A DNA stretch of 64,000 bases from Gudongella sp046224405 (GCF_046224405.1 NZ_JBJXRK010000010.1:5495-69494), one strand, 5' to 3'; positions 42,040-51,004 are shown, counted from the stretch's first letter. Numbers and translations: made by a program. Notes: generated by a model not told the origin, from the letters alone.

Positions 42040-42400
42040 TGTCATCTCGAGTTTAATCGAGAGATCTAGTTTTTCATTGAGGCACTTTCTTGCAACCAAT
42101 AAGGAAGTGTCTTTTTTGTTTTCATCTTTCATTGTCATCCCGACCAACGTGTAGGAATCCCTCTTTTCCTAACCAACTGACCAACTGTCCAACTAACAAC
42201 ATCTTGTCATCCTGAAGCTAGCCGAAGGATCTTGTCTTTTCTCTTTTCTTTTTAACTTTCAACTAAGTTGTCATTCTGAGCCTGCGAAGAATCTTGTATT
42301 TGTCTTGTCTAGCTTGTCGAGATATCCCAAGACCTTCGAGCATGACGCTAAAATCTTTCTCCATTGTTCATTGTACTATGTTCAATGTTCGTTGTCTCCT
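42040..42400. repeat. Cluster of dispersed short intergenic repeats
   Basis: The 474-bp gap after purA holds at least four variants of one short repeat: GTCATCTCGAG...GAGAGATCT (about 42044), GTCATCCCGACC...GGAATCC (42133), GTCATCCTGAAGC...GAAGGATCT (42207), GTCATTCTGAGCC...GAAGAATCT (42270). Low-complexity TTCATTGTACTATGTTCAATG follows (42362-42390). Related units occur at about 28770, 30748, 30905 and 39168. Confidence 0.75.
42080..42118 (+). terminator. Terminator after purA
   Basis: 12-bp stem with wobble pairs (42080-42091 with 42101-42112) and T-run 42112-42117. Confidence 0.8.
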
Positions 42401-42503
42401 CTCTACCATCAGAAATAAAATTCTGTGAAAGTGTCATTCTTCCATTGCTTACCATTGGTAATAATGTTACAATATAATCGTTCAGCAAACGAATGATTAA
42501 GGA

Positions 42504-43151
42504 GTGAGAAAAATAGAAACAATAAAGGAAAACGGCTTTTTCCTGCCAACATTGAAGTACAAGGAACTGATGATTCTAGAGTATATGGACAACAATCCAG
42601 ATACAACACAAAAGGAACTGGGAAAGGCTATTGGAGCAGCAACATCAATGATAAATGCATATATAGATGAGTACGAGATGAATGGATATGTAAGAAGAGA
42701 ATACATAACCTCAAAAAAGGTTAAGTACCACGTAACACCAAAGGGACTGAAAAGAAAAAACTATCTAAACCTGACTTACATTCAGGAGCTAATGGACCTT
42801 CATAAATTGGCAAAAGAAGGGGTGGAGGAATTCCTTAAGAGAGTCTCAAAAAAAGGATTCCGGTCAATACTTCTTTACGGAGCTGGTGAAGTAGCTGAAA
42901 TAATTCTTAATGTTGTGAGAGGCTCAGATGACATCGATCTTGAGATAAAGGCGATAGTGGATGATGACCTGGAAAAGAGAGGTACAGATATCCTCGGTTA
43001 TCCAGTAATATCAAAGGTTGACATCAAGAAGTATGAACATGACGGAGTACTTGTTTCAAGCTATACTTTTGAAAGCATAATCAGAAACCACCTGCTGCAG
43101 CTGGGATATGAGGATGATAAGATAATCCAGTTCTTCGGCGAGTGGGAGTAG
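42504..43151 (+). CDS. Winged-helix regulator with CoA-binding/PglD-N-like Rossmann domain
   Basis: About 212-215 residues. The N-terminal half is a MarR-like winged helix (ELMILEYMDNNPDTTQKELGKAIGAATSMINAYIDEYEMNGYVRREY). The C-terminal half is a Rossmann-like domain (SILLYGAGEVAEIILNVV, IVDDDLEKRGTDILGYPVI) like those in sugar-modifying enzymes of polysaccharide loci. It probably regulates the following polysaccharide genes in response to a nucleotide or sugar. The start is unclear: GTG 42504 overlaps the only AAGGAG (42499-42504); an ATA codon at 42513 has ideal spacing. Confidence 0.75.
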   Translation: MRKIETIKENGFFLPTLKYKELMILEYMDNNPDTTQKELGKAIGAATSMINAYIDEYEMNGYVRREYITSKKVKYHVTPKGLKRKNYLNLTYIQELMDLHKLAKEGVEEFLKRVSKKGFRSILLYGAGEVAEIILNVVRGSDDIDLEIKAIVDDDLEKRGTDILGYPVISKVDIKKYEHDGVLVSSYTFESIIRNHLLQLGYEDDKIIQFFGEWE

Positions 43152-43370
43152 GAGAAAAGTTCACAAATCTCAATTCACAGTTCACAATGGAATATAAAGT
43201 AAGAAGTGCCAAACAATGTACTGCTTTACTAGATACCTTCCAGTTGTGAAAAGGGAAGTTGATATTGAATAGACAAATGAAAATCATCAATAAATTGATG
43301 ATTAAGGGAACTAAAACGGGCTATAATCTAGTGTAGGACCTGCTTTCCTTAAGTGGAGGAATGCACTGAG

Positions 43371-43754
43371 ATGATGATTAGTTTATCATTGAAAGAAAAA
43401 GCTGGCTTTACTCTCATAGAGTTAATAGTTGTAATTGCAGTACTAGGCATCTTAGCTTCAATTGGGATACCAAGATTTATTGGTATAATTGAAGAAGCCG
43501 AGAGAGCAACCTGTCTAGCAAACAGAAATCAACTTGAGAGATATTACAACGGATATCTTGATTCTGAAGGATTGGAACACACATCTTCATTATTTGATAG
43601 AGTAATGATAGAGTATTTTGATGGAAAAGACATTTGTCCTAAAAAAGGAACAATTTCTTTTACTGAAGGTAATGTTACTTGTGGAGTTCATATAGAAGAA
43701 GACCAAACAGATCAAGATGGTCAAGGTGACTTGGATGAAGTACCATATTTATAG
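43371..43754 (+). CDS. Orphan type IV pilin / pseudopilin-like protein
   Basis: 127 residues. After a short basic leader comes GFTLIELIVVIAVLGILASIGIP, the prepilin peptidase site (cleavage after Gly, N-methylated Phe, Glu5) and the hydrophobic assembly helix. Two Cys (ATCLAN region and VTCGV, plus DICPK) could form a disulfide; the C-terminus is very acidic (EEDQTDQDGQGDLDE). No pilus ATPase, platform protein or peptidase is nearby, so it must use machinery encoded elsewhere or be a relic. GGAGGA is 10 nt upstream of ATG 43371. Confidence 0.82.
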   Translation: MMISLSLKEKAGFTLIELIVVIAVLGILASIGIPRFIGIIEEAERATCLANRNQLERYYNGYLDSEGLEHTSSLFDRVMIEYFDGKDICPKKGTISFTEGNVTCGVHIEEDQTDQDGQGDLDEVPYL

Positions 43755-43868
43755 CTATTTTCTTTAACATCAAAGCTAAAAAGTATTAGTATTATTATTA
43801 TTATGAAAGCAGCGTCCAAAGAATGATTATTAGAGTAGCATATTTGATAAATGATTGGTTGCATAAAA

Positions 43869-43934
43869 CGACGTGAGTATGCTAATAGGATTACAAGATA
43901 TAGTAGCTCAAAAATATCGGACCACAACATGTAG
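43869..43934 (+). repeat. 200-bp-spaced repeat, copy A
   Basis: Begins CGACGTGAGTATGCTAATAG and ends CGGACCACAACATGTAG. Differs from copy B at about seven positions. Confidence 0.85.
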
Positions 43935-44068
43935 TTATTAAATCCTCACAAAAGTGGTACATAAAAAACCATTGACCACCATTGAAAGCTAGTGATATCA
44001 ATGGTTTTAGAAAAAGGTGGTAGATGGTGGTAGACAAAAACTCACATTTAGTGAGAATTATGTGTTTT

Positions 44069-44134
44069 CGACGTGAGTATGGTAATAGGATTACAAGATA
44101 TAGTGGGTCAAAAATATCGGACCACAATATGTAG
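44069..44134 (+). repeat. 200-bp-spaced repeat, copy B
   Basis: Begins CGACGTGAGTATGGTAATAG; starts exactly 200 bp after copy A. Confidence 0.85.
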
Positions 44135-44268
44135 AAACGAAAAACTGTAATTTGTAATTAAGTCGAAAAGATAATTACAGGCTTAAAACCAGTAAAATCA
44201 AGGCTTTCAGAGATTTTGTAATTTGTAATTAAGAATTCGCCAAACTTTTTATGTATTTAACGCCGATT

Positions 44269-44290
44269 CGACGTGAGTATGGTGAAAGGA
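44269..44290 (+). repeat. 200-bp-spaced repeat, partial copy C
   Basis: CGACGTGAGTATGGT then GAAAGG; similarity stops after about 22 bp. Starts exactly 200 bp after copy B. Confidence 0.75.
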
Positions 44291-44485
44291 CAAAGACGGT
44301 CTAGCCCAGTAAAATCAATAGGTTTAACAGAAAAGCAAAAATGTACATTTCAACAGCACACAAATTATTGATTAGAAAATACAATACAGACTGAAATTTA
44401 CAAATTTGAAATCAAGAAGGTGCTAAATACATAAAAACACCTCTATACAATACATAGACTTTAGATAAGGAAGGATGACGGTAAT

Positions 44486-45607
44486 ATGGCTGAGAATAAA
44501 AAAATCTGGCTCGCTTCACCACATATGAGTGATGAAGGTTATGAAATGCAATATGTACAAGAAGCATTTGACACCAATTGGGTAGCACCACTTGGACCAA
44601 ATGTTAATGAGTTTGAGAAGGAGCTTGCAGCTAAAGTAGGCTCAAAGCACGCTGCGGCTATGACTTCAGGAACTGGAGCCATTCATCTAGCACTTAAAGC
44701 TGCTGGTGTTGGCGAAGGAGATGTCGTGTTCTGTCCAACTCTAACTTTTTCAGCTACAGCCAATCCAATCATCTATCAGAACGCTACTCCTGTATTTATC
44801 GACAGTGATTATGAAACATGGAATATGGATCCCAAAGCATTAGAGGCAGCCTTCGAAAAGTATGGCGATAAGGTGAAGGCTGTTTTAGTTGTGCATTTAT
44901 ATGGTCTTTCTGCGGATATGGATAAGATTATGGAGATTTGTAACAGGTATGAGGTAACTGTCATTGAAGATGCTGCTGAGTCTCTAGGGGCATATTATAA
45001 AGGAAAACATACTGGAACCTTCGGTAAGTTTGGTGTGTTCTCATTTAACGGAAATAAGATCATCACTACTTCAGGTGGCGGTATGCTTGTTTCCGATGAT
45101 GAAGAGAAAATCAAGAAAGTTAGATTCTGGTCTACTCAGTCGAGAGATGCAGCAAGGCACTACCAGCATAGCGAATTAGGGTTTAATTACCGTATGAGCA
45201 ATGTCGTTGCTGGGATTGGTAGAGGCCAGTTAAAAGTTTTAGATCAAAGAGTGGAAAAGAAGAAGTATATCTTTGATTTTTATAAGAGAGAACTTGGTCA
45301 GTTCGAGGGCGTTGATTTCATGCCAATCAATGACTGGAATGAGCCGAACTACTGGTTAAGTGTGATGATCTTGAAAGGTTCAGTAAGACCCCTTGATGTC
45401 ATGGAAGCATTAGAGAAAGAGAACATTGAGTCAAGACCTGTGTGGAAACCAATGCATATGCAGCCTTTCTTTGCTGAGTATGATTATGTTGGTTCAGATG
45501 TCAGTGAGAAGTTGTTTGAGAATGGTGTGTGCTTGCCATCTGATACGAAGATGACGGAAGAAGATCTTGAGAGAATTTGTTCAATTATAAAATCATTATG
45601 GAAATAG
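44486..45607 (+). CDS. DegT/DnrJ/EryC1/StrS-family nucleotide-sugar aminotransferase, PglE-like
   Basis: 373 residues. PLP Lys191 (FSFNGNKIITTSGGGM), Asp/Ala site IEDAAESLGAYY, TSGTGAIHLAL and the N-terminal LASPHMSDEGYEMQYVQEAFDTNW are characteristic of the enzymes converting UDP-4-keto-6-deoxy-GlcNAc to the 4-amino sugar. Together with the PglC-like transferase and PglD-like acetyltransferase that follow, it points to an N,N'-diacetylbacillosamine-type first sugar. The 4,6-dehydratase (PglF-type) is not in this window. Confidence 0.9.
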   Translation: MAENKKIWLASPHMSDEGYEMQYVQEAFDTNWVAPLGPNVNEFEKELAAKVGSKHAAAMTSGTGAIHLALKAAGVGEGDVVFCPTLTFSATANPIIYQNATPVFIDSDYETWNMDPKALEAAFEKYGDKVKAVLVVHLYGLSADMDKIMEICNRYEVTVIEDAAESLGAYYKGKHTGTFGKFGVFSFNGNKIITTSGGGMLVSDDEEKIKKVRFWSTQSRDAARHYQHSELGFNYRMSNVVAGIGRGQLKVLDQRVEKKKYIFDFYKRELGQFEGVDFMPINDWNEPNYWLSVMILKGSVRPLDVMEALEKENIESRPVWKPMHMQPFFAEYDYVGSDVSEKLFENGVCLPSDTKMTEEDLERICSIIKSLWK

Positions 45608-45617
45608 AGTGGTTAAT

Positions 45618-46277
45618 ATGACTGAGAGTAAAGTTAAAGATGAAGTAAGAGTTAGAAAAGGTATATATCGAAAATTTCTCAAAAGACCAATGGACTTCAT
45701 TTTGTCTTTGATGGCAATTGTCGTTTTAAGTCCGGTACTAATAATTGTTGGAGTATTAGTGAGATTTAAGCTTGGCAGTCCGGTACTGTTTAAGCAGAAA
45801 AGACCAGGGATTTATGAGGGAATTTTTACTATGTATAAGTTCAGAACAATGACTGATGAGAAAGACGAGAATGGGGAGCTGCTTCCAGACAGTGTTAGGT
45901 TAACAAAGTTTGGTAGGATGCTGAGATCTACTTCTTTAGATGAGCTACCGGAACTGTTTAATATTCTTAAAGGTGATATGAGTATTGTTGGGCCTAGGCC
46001 TTTGCTCGTTCAATACTTGGAGCTATACAACAATCATCAGAAGAGAAGACACGAAGTGAGACCTGGCCTTTCAGGACATGCTCAAGTCAATGGCCGTAAT
46101 GCTATCAGCTGGGAAGATAAGTTCAATCTTGATGTTGAATATGTTGATAATGTTAGTTTTATAGGCGATTGGAAGATTATCTTTCTCACTATAAAGAAGG
46201 TTTTTGTTAAAGAAGGCATTAGTTCAAATACATCGGTTACTATGGAGCCGTTTAGAGGAAGTAAGGTAGAGAATTAG
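45618..46277 (+). CDS. Undecaprenyl-phosphate sugar phosphotransferase, PglC-like
   Basis: 219 residues, the small monotopic phosphoglycosyl-transferase fold: one N-terminal re-entrant/membrane helix (RPMDFILSLMAIVVLSPVLIIVG), the catalytic Asp-Glu in SLDELPELFNILKGDMSIVGPRPLL (shown partly) and PGLSGHAQVNGRN. It moves a sugar-1-phosphate from UDP to the lipid carrier, starting repeat-unit assembly at the inner face of the membrane. ATG 45618 is preferred; GTG at 45609 lies almost on the previous stop. Confidence 0.9.
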   Translation: MTESKVKDEVRVRKGIYRKFLKRPMDFILSLMAIVVLSPVLIIVGVLVRFKLGSPVLFKQKRPGIYEGIFTMYKFRTMTDEKDENGELLPDSVRLTKFGRMLRSTSLDELPELFNILKGDMSIVGPRPLLVQYLELYNNHQKRRHEVRPGLSGHAQVNGRNAISWEDKFNLDVEYVDNVSFIGDWKIIFLTIKKVFVKEGISSNTSVTMEPFRGSKVEN

Positions 46278-46360
46278 TATTTTGAGATTAATGCAATTAT
46301 ACATTTATTACTTCAGAAAAGCGTAATCACATTATCATTTCAGAGAGGAATGTACTGTTC

Positions 46361-46984
46361 ATGAAAAACAAGTTGATTATTATTGGTGCCAGTGGACACG
46401 GAAAGGTTGTCGCTGACATCGCAATAAAAATGAATAAGTGGCAAAGTATCGCATTCCTCGATGATGACGAGTCTATTAAGACATCTATGGGGTTAGAAGT
46501 CATTGGTAAGACTGCTGATGCTTTTACATATAAAGATGAAGCTGATTTCTTTGTTGCTATTGGAAGCAATGCAACAAGGGAGAAGATTCAAGAGAAGTTG
46601 ATAGTTGAAGGGTTAAATGTAGTTAGTTTGATTCATCCCAGTGCGATTATTGGTATGGATGTTGAGATTGGTATTGGCTCAGTTGTAATGGCTGGGGTTG
46701 TTATAAATAGTTCTACTAGAATAGGCAAAGGATGTATTATCAATACGAGTTCTAGCTTGGATCATGACAATGTTATGGAAGATTATGTACATATTTCTCC
46801 TGGAACTAGTTTAGCTGGAACGGTGAAAGTTGGCAAGGGAAGTTGGCTGGGGATAGGAAGTACTGTAAGCAATAACGTGAACATCTGCAGTGGTTGCAAA
46901 GTAGGTGCAGGTGCTGTGGTGGTTAAGGATATTACTGAACCAGGGACATATGTAGGGGTTCCGGTTAGGAGAGTTGATAGATGA
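46361..46984 (+). CDS. Nucleotide-sugar acetyltransferase, PglD/NeuD-like
   Basis: 207 residues. N-terminal UDP-sugar-binding Rossmann part (LIIIGASGHGKVVADIA, FVAIGSNATREKI) then a left-handed beta-helix of hexapeptide repeats (IGKGCIINTSSSLDHDN, VGKGSWLGIGSTVSNNVNI). His in SLDHD is the usual catalytic base. It likely N-acetylates the 4-amino sugar made by the PglE-like enzyme. The stop overlaps the next ATG. Confidence 0.9.
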   Translation: MKNKLIIIGASGHGKVVADIAIKMNKWQSIAFLDDDESIKTSMGLEVIGKTADAFTYKDEADFFVAIGSNATREKIQEKLIVEGLNVVSLIHPSAIIGMDVEIGIGSVVMAGVVINSSTRIGKGCIINTSSSLDHDNVMEDYVHISPGTSLAGTVKVGKGSWLGIGSTVSNNVNICSGCKVGAGAVVVKDITEPGTYVGVPVRRVDR

Positions 46985-48228
46985 GACAAAATATCTGGAT
47001 TTGGAATCATTATGCGACAAATATGTTTTTTGATCAGGCCGGTAGGCATTATTGGTTTGCAGAGAATCTTATAAAAGAAGGATACAAGCCTACAATCTTT
47101 TGTGCCTCTACTAACCACTTCTCAGATAATCATATTGATACTAAAGGGCAAAAGTTTTCTACAGACTCTGTTAATGACATTCCATTTGTTTTTGTTAATA
47201 CACCTGAGTATAGAGGGAATGGGAAAAAACGAGTGTTGAATATGATTTCGTTCTATAGAGGCCTTTTTAAAACTGCGAGGATGTATGCTGAGTTAAATGG
47301 GAAGCCTGATGTGATTGTAGCTTCAAGTGTACACCCACTTACATTAGTTGCAGGCATTAAAATCGCTAAGAAGTTTCACATCCCTTGTATTTGTGAGGTC
47401 AGAGATCTGTGGCCTGAGAGTATAGTAGCTTATGGTTCATTAAAGAGAAATAGTTTGATCGCTAAGTTATTATATCAAGGTGAAAAATGGATTTATAAAA
47501 AGGCAAATTCAGTAATCATGACTTGGGAAGGTGGGAGTCAATATATTATAAATCAAGGTTGGGAAGAACAGATTGATTTAAGTAAAGTTAAACACATAAG
47601 TAATGGAGTGATAATCGATTCTTTTGATAGGAATTCCAAAGAAAACCAGATTGAAGATGATGATTTGAATGACAAAAATTATAAGAATTTAGTATATGCT
47701 GGCTCGATTAGGAAGGTGAATAATTTAGGGCTTTTATTAAACGCAGCAAAATTAGTTCAAGAGAAAAATCAACAGATTAGATTCTTAATTTATGGATCCG
47801 GCGATGAAAAAGAAATGCTCGAGAATAGATGCAAAGAGGAGCACATAAACAATGTAGTTTTTAAAGGTAGGGTCGAGAAGAAGATGATTCCGTCAGTTTT
47901 AAAAAGATCTTATGCAAATATCTTGCACAACTCGAGCACTTCACTCGATAAATACGGACAAAGCCAGAATAAATTCTTTGAATATTTGGCAGCTGGTAGG
48001 TGTGTAATACAAACTTATACAACTGGTTATAGTGTTCTTGAAAAATACAACTGTGGAATTAGTGCTGATAAGCAAAAGCCTGAAGAGATTGCAGAAATTA
48101 TACTCGAAGTATGTAAAGATAATGAAGAAGCTGAACAAATGGGTCAGAATGCAAGAAGAGCAGCATGCGAATTTGACTTCACACATTTGACGAGTAAACT
48201 TATAGAAGTTATTGAAAATGTAGAATAA
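46981..48228 (+). CDS. Glycosyltransferase family 4
   Basis: 415 residues, GT-B fold. N-terminal half includes KPDVIVASSVHPLTLVAGIKIAKKF and CEVRDLWPES; C-terminal half has the nucleotide-sugar region LVYAGSIRKVNNLGLLLNAA and KYGQSQNKFFEYLAAGRCVIQ with the conserved E-x7-E-like element. It resembles WbuB/fucosamine-transferase-type enzymes that add the second sugar. Overlaps the acetyltransferase gene by 4 bp. Confidence 0.88.
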   Translation: MRQNIWIWNHYATNMFFDQAGRHYWFAENLIKEGYKPTIFCASTNHFSDNHIDTKGQKFSTDSVNDIPFVFVNTPEYRGNGKKRVLNMISFYRGLFKTARMYAELNGKPDVIVASSVHPLTLVAGIKIAKKFHIPCICEVRDLWPESIVAYGSLKRNSLIAKLLYQGEKWIYKKANSVIMTWEGGSQYIINQGWEEQIDLSKVKHISNGVIIDSFDRNSKENQIEDDDLNDKNYKNLVYAGSIRKVNNLGLLLNAAKLVQEKNQQIRFLIYGSGDEKEMLENRCKEEHINNVVFKGRVEKKMIPSVLKRSYANILHNSSTSLDKYGQSQNKFFEYLAAGRCVIQTYTTGYSVLEKYNCGISADKQKPEEIAEIILEVCKDNEEAEQMGQNARRAACEFDFTHLTSKLIEVIENVE

Positions 48229-48243
48229 GGAGCGTACATCATT

Positions 48244-49563
48244 ATGAAATTGTATGACAAAATTGTAGAGAAAAAAGAAAAAATCTCGGTTGTTGGTCTT
48301 GGCTATGTTGGTATGCCTATAGCAGTAGCATTTTCTAAAAAAGTTGATGTTATAGGTTTTGATCTTAATAAAAAGAAAATCGATTTATATAGAGCGGGAA
48401 TTGACCCAACAAATGAAGTTGGTAATGACGAAATCAAGAAGACAACTGTTGAGTTCACAGCTGATGAAAGTAAGCTTAAAGAGGCAAAATTCCATATTGT
48501 TGCCGTACCAACCCCTATTAATTCAGATAAGACACCAGATCTTTCACCAGTAGAAGGAGCTAGTAGAATTGTTGGTCGGAATTTGACAAAAGGTTCAATT
48601 GTTGTTTATGAGTCAACTGTTTACCCTGGGGTAACTGAAGATATTTGTATTCCAATATTAGAAGAAGAGTCAGGACTAAAATGTGGGGTTGATTTTAAAA
48701 TTGGATACTCACCAGAAAGAATTAATCCAGGAGATAAAGTACATAGGCTTGAGAATATCATAAAGATAGTTTCGGGTATGGATGAAGAAAGCCTGGATGA
48801 AATAGCTAAAGTTTATGAATTAGTTATTGAAGTTGGAGTCCACAAGGCAGGCTCTATTAAAGTTGCTGAAGCTGCTAAAGTAGTAGAAAATAGCCAGCGT
48901 GATATTAACATTGCTTTCATGAATGAGTTGGCAATGGTGTTTGATAGAATGGGAATAGATACTAAAGAAGTTGTTGAGGCAATGAACACAAAGTGGAATG
49001 CGCTTGGGTTCACTCCAGGTCTTGTTGGTGGCCATTGTATAGGTGTAGACCCTTATTACTTTGTATATGAAGCAGAAAAGTTAGGTTATCACAGTCAAAT
49101 AATTTTATCAGGACGAAAAATTAATGATGGTATGGGTAAGTTTGTGGCAGATGCAATAATTAAGAAACTTATCTTAGCGAATAAAGTAGTAAGACAAGCT
49201 AAAGTTGTTATTCTAGGTTTAACATTCAAAGAAAATACACCTGATACTAGAAATTCAAAAGTTATAGACATTATAGATAGTCTTAGAGAATATGAAATAG
49301 AACCGATTATAGTAGATCCAGAGGCTGATGTAGCTGAAGCAAAACATGAATATGGTGTTGACTTGGTGGATATCAAGGAAATAAATGATGCTGATTGCTT
49401 AGTATTAGCAGTAGCTCATGACATCTTTAAACAAATGAGATGGGAAGATATTGATAATCTATATGGAGATTTTGAAAGTCATGAGAAGGTCCTTATTGAT
49501 GTAAAAAGTATTTTAGATAAAAAAGAAATCGAGGAAAAAGGATATAGTTATTGGAGATTGTAG
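48244..49563 (+). CDS. UDP-N-acetyl-hexosamine (GalNAc/GlcNAc) dehydrogenase, WbpA/TviB-like
   Basis: 439 residues. N-terminal NAD motif VVGLGYVGMPIAVAFSKK, VAVPTPINSDKTPDLSPVEGA, EAAKVVENSQRDINIAFMNELA (substrate Lys/Asn), active-site Cys in VGGHCIGVDPYYF and LGLTFKENTPDTRNSK. NSQRDINIA places it in the UDP-N-acetylhexosamine group rather than UDP-glucose dehydrogenase. It makes a UDP-N-acetyl-hexosaminuronate for the repeat unit. Confidence 0.92.
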   Translation: MKLYDKIVEKKEKISVVGLGYVGMPIAVAFSKKVDVIGFDLNKKKIDLYRAGIDPTNEVGNDEIKKTTVEFTADESKLKEAKFHIVAVPTPINSDKTPDLSPVEGASRIVGRNLTKGSIVVYESTVYPGVTEDICIPILEEESGLKCGVDFKIGYSPERINPGDKVHRLENIIKIVSGMDEESLDEIAKVYELVIEVGVHKAGSIKVAEAAKVVENSQRDINIAFMNELAMVFDRMGIDTKEVVEAMNTKWNALGFTPGLVGGHCIGVDPYYFVYEAEKLGYHSQIILSGRKINDGMGKFVADAIIKKLILANKVVRQAKVVILGLTFKENTPDTRNSKVIDIIDSLREYEIEPIIVDPEADVAEAKHEYGVDLVDIKEINDADCLVLAVAHDIFKQMRWEDIDNLYGDFESHEKVLIDVKSILDKKEIEEKGYSYWRL

Positions 49564-49595
49564 ATTTAAATGTTTAAAGGAAGGTGAAGATTACT

Positions 49596-50948
49596 GTGAG
49601 AGACTTGATATTTAAAATATATTTGAATTCACCTTTTATATTGAAAAGATTGTTTGCAAATATTGAAGGTATCAGAAGAGACTTTTACCGAAAAGGCAAA
49701 AAGAAGAATGTTTCAGACGAAAATCATTTCCGTAATCTATTTAGTTATGAATCTAACTTTGATTTAAAGAGGATTCAAAGATTATTTAATGATGCCAGTA
49801 AAAACGTTGAGTATTATAGTTTTTTAAAAGACTTAAAAGTTAGTACTCAAGATGACTTTAAAGAAGTTCCTGTATTGACTAAAGATGAAATAAGGGGAAA
49901 TAAGGACTCCTTAATTTCTAAGAAAACACATAACAAGCGAGAGTTATGGAATGGGTCTTCTAGCGGTTCTACCGGAACACCTCTGAAGTACTATCGTGAT
50001 CGAAATAGTGTTCTAGCTAGTCAGTTAAATAATACTGAATATTATAGATATTGCGGATGTGATATCAATAGCAAAAAAGTCCGTATTTCTGGAGTTAAGA
50101 TAACTAGTTTTAATAGAGAAAAACCACCATTTTGGATATATATTGATAAATATAAACAGTTGCAGTGCAGTACTTATCACATATCTAAAAATTCATATAG
50201 AGAGTTCCTAAAACAGTTTGAAAGAGTTGGTGCAACATATGGAACTGGTTTTCCTTCAGGGTGGTACGCCCTGGCAGAGCTAATGGACTTAGATAACAAA
50301 ACTTTTGAGAAATTTGATGCTATTATAACTGATAGTGAAGGTATTAACGATAAGCAACGGAAAACTATTGAAAAAGTTTTTAAATGTCCCGTTTACTCAA
50401 CATATGGGTTAGGTGAGGTTGGAATGTTTGCAGTAGAATGTGAATTTGGCAATTACCATATTATTCCTACCCATTATGTAGAAGTACTCAAAAGTAATGG
50501 TGATATTGCACCTGATGGTGAAATAGGAGAGATTGTTGTCACAGATTATAATAGCAGTAAATTTCCATATATCCGTTATGCAACTGGTGACTTGGGGATT
50601 CTTAAAAATAATAACTCTTGCAAATGCAATATGAAGACACCTTATTTGACAGAGATTATTGGTAGAGTTGAGGATTATGTTTTAACAAAGGATGGAAGGA
50701 AAATAACCAGGCTTACTCAAATTGTCAAACCTGCAATTGGTATAAAAGCAAGTCAAATAATTCAAAATTCGAAAGACAATATATTGATCAAGGTTGTTCC
50801 TGCTGAAAATTTTGATCCTCAATCAATGGAGTTGGTACTAAATAATGCTAAAGAATTTGTGGGAGATATGAATATTACGTGGGATAAAGTGGAGTCTTTA
50901 GAAAAAATGCCAAGCGGAAAAGTAAAATTTGTAATACGAAAAATATAA
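49596..50948 (+). CDS. Phenylacetate-CoA-ligase-like adenylate-forming protein (CapK family)
   Basis: 450 residues. The AMP-binding loop is SSSGSTGTPLKYYRD near 125; YGLGEVGMFAVECEFG and DGEIGEIVVTDYNSSKFPYIRYATGDLG (partly shown) are the later motifs. CapK-like genes are common in capsule clusters, where they probably activate an acyl or amino-acid group for decoration; the substrate is unknown. The start is GTG 49596, with AAGGAAGGTG 9 nt upstream; an earlier in-frame GTG (49584) lies within that site. Confidence 0.85.
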   Translation: MRDLIFKIYLNSPFILKRLFANIEGIRRDFYRKGKKKNVSDENHFRNLFSYESNFDLKRIQRLFNDASKNVEYYSFLKDLKVSTQDDFKEVPVLTKDEIRGNKDSLISKKTHNKRELWNGSSSGSTGTPLKYYRDRNSVLASQLNNTEYYRYCGCDINSKKVRISGVKITSFNREKPPFWIYIDKYKQLQCSTYHISKNSYREFLKQFERVGATYGTGFPSGWYALAELMDLDNKTFEKFDAIITDSEGINDKQRKTIEKVFKCPVYSTYGLGEVGMFAVECEFGNYHIIPTHYVEVLKSNGDIAPDGEIGEIVVTDYNSSKFPYIRYATGDLGILKNNNSCKCNMKTPYLTEIIGRVEDYVLTKDGRKITRLTQIVKPAIGIKASQIIQNSKDNILIKVVPAENFDPQSMELVLNNAKEFVGDMNITWDKVESLEKMPSGKVKFVIRKI

Positions 50949-51004
50949 AGCATTATATTTTTAGAAAGATTAATCGATATTCAAGATTAGAATGAGGGAT
51001 AATA

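Larger units (their letters stand above)
43755..44485 (+). other. 731-bp gene-free leader of the polysaccharide cluster
   Basis: No credible gene is seen. It holds the 66-bp repeat at 43869-43934 and 44069-44134 with a 22-bp partial copy at 44269-44290, each starting exactly 200 bp after the last. The intervening 134-bp stretches differ: the first has a hairpin (ACCATTGA with TCAATGGT, about 43965-44010), the second a direct repeat TTTGTAATTTGTAATTAAG-like at about 44147-44163 and 44214-44232. CCAGTAAAATCAA occurs at about 44189 and 44307. Confidence 0.7.

Noticed and set aside
43721..44127. Two short minus-strand frames sharing a WSDIF...LYLVILL start
   Set aside because: The likeness comes from the 66-bp DNA repeat; differences between the copies are mostly amino-acid-changing and neither has a ribosome binding site.
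43869..44290. CRISPR array
   Set aside because: Repeats are 66 bp with 134-bp spacers, imperfect and only two to three in number; no cas genes.
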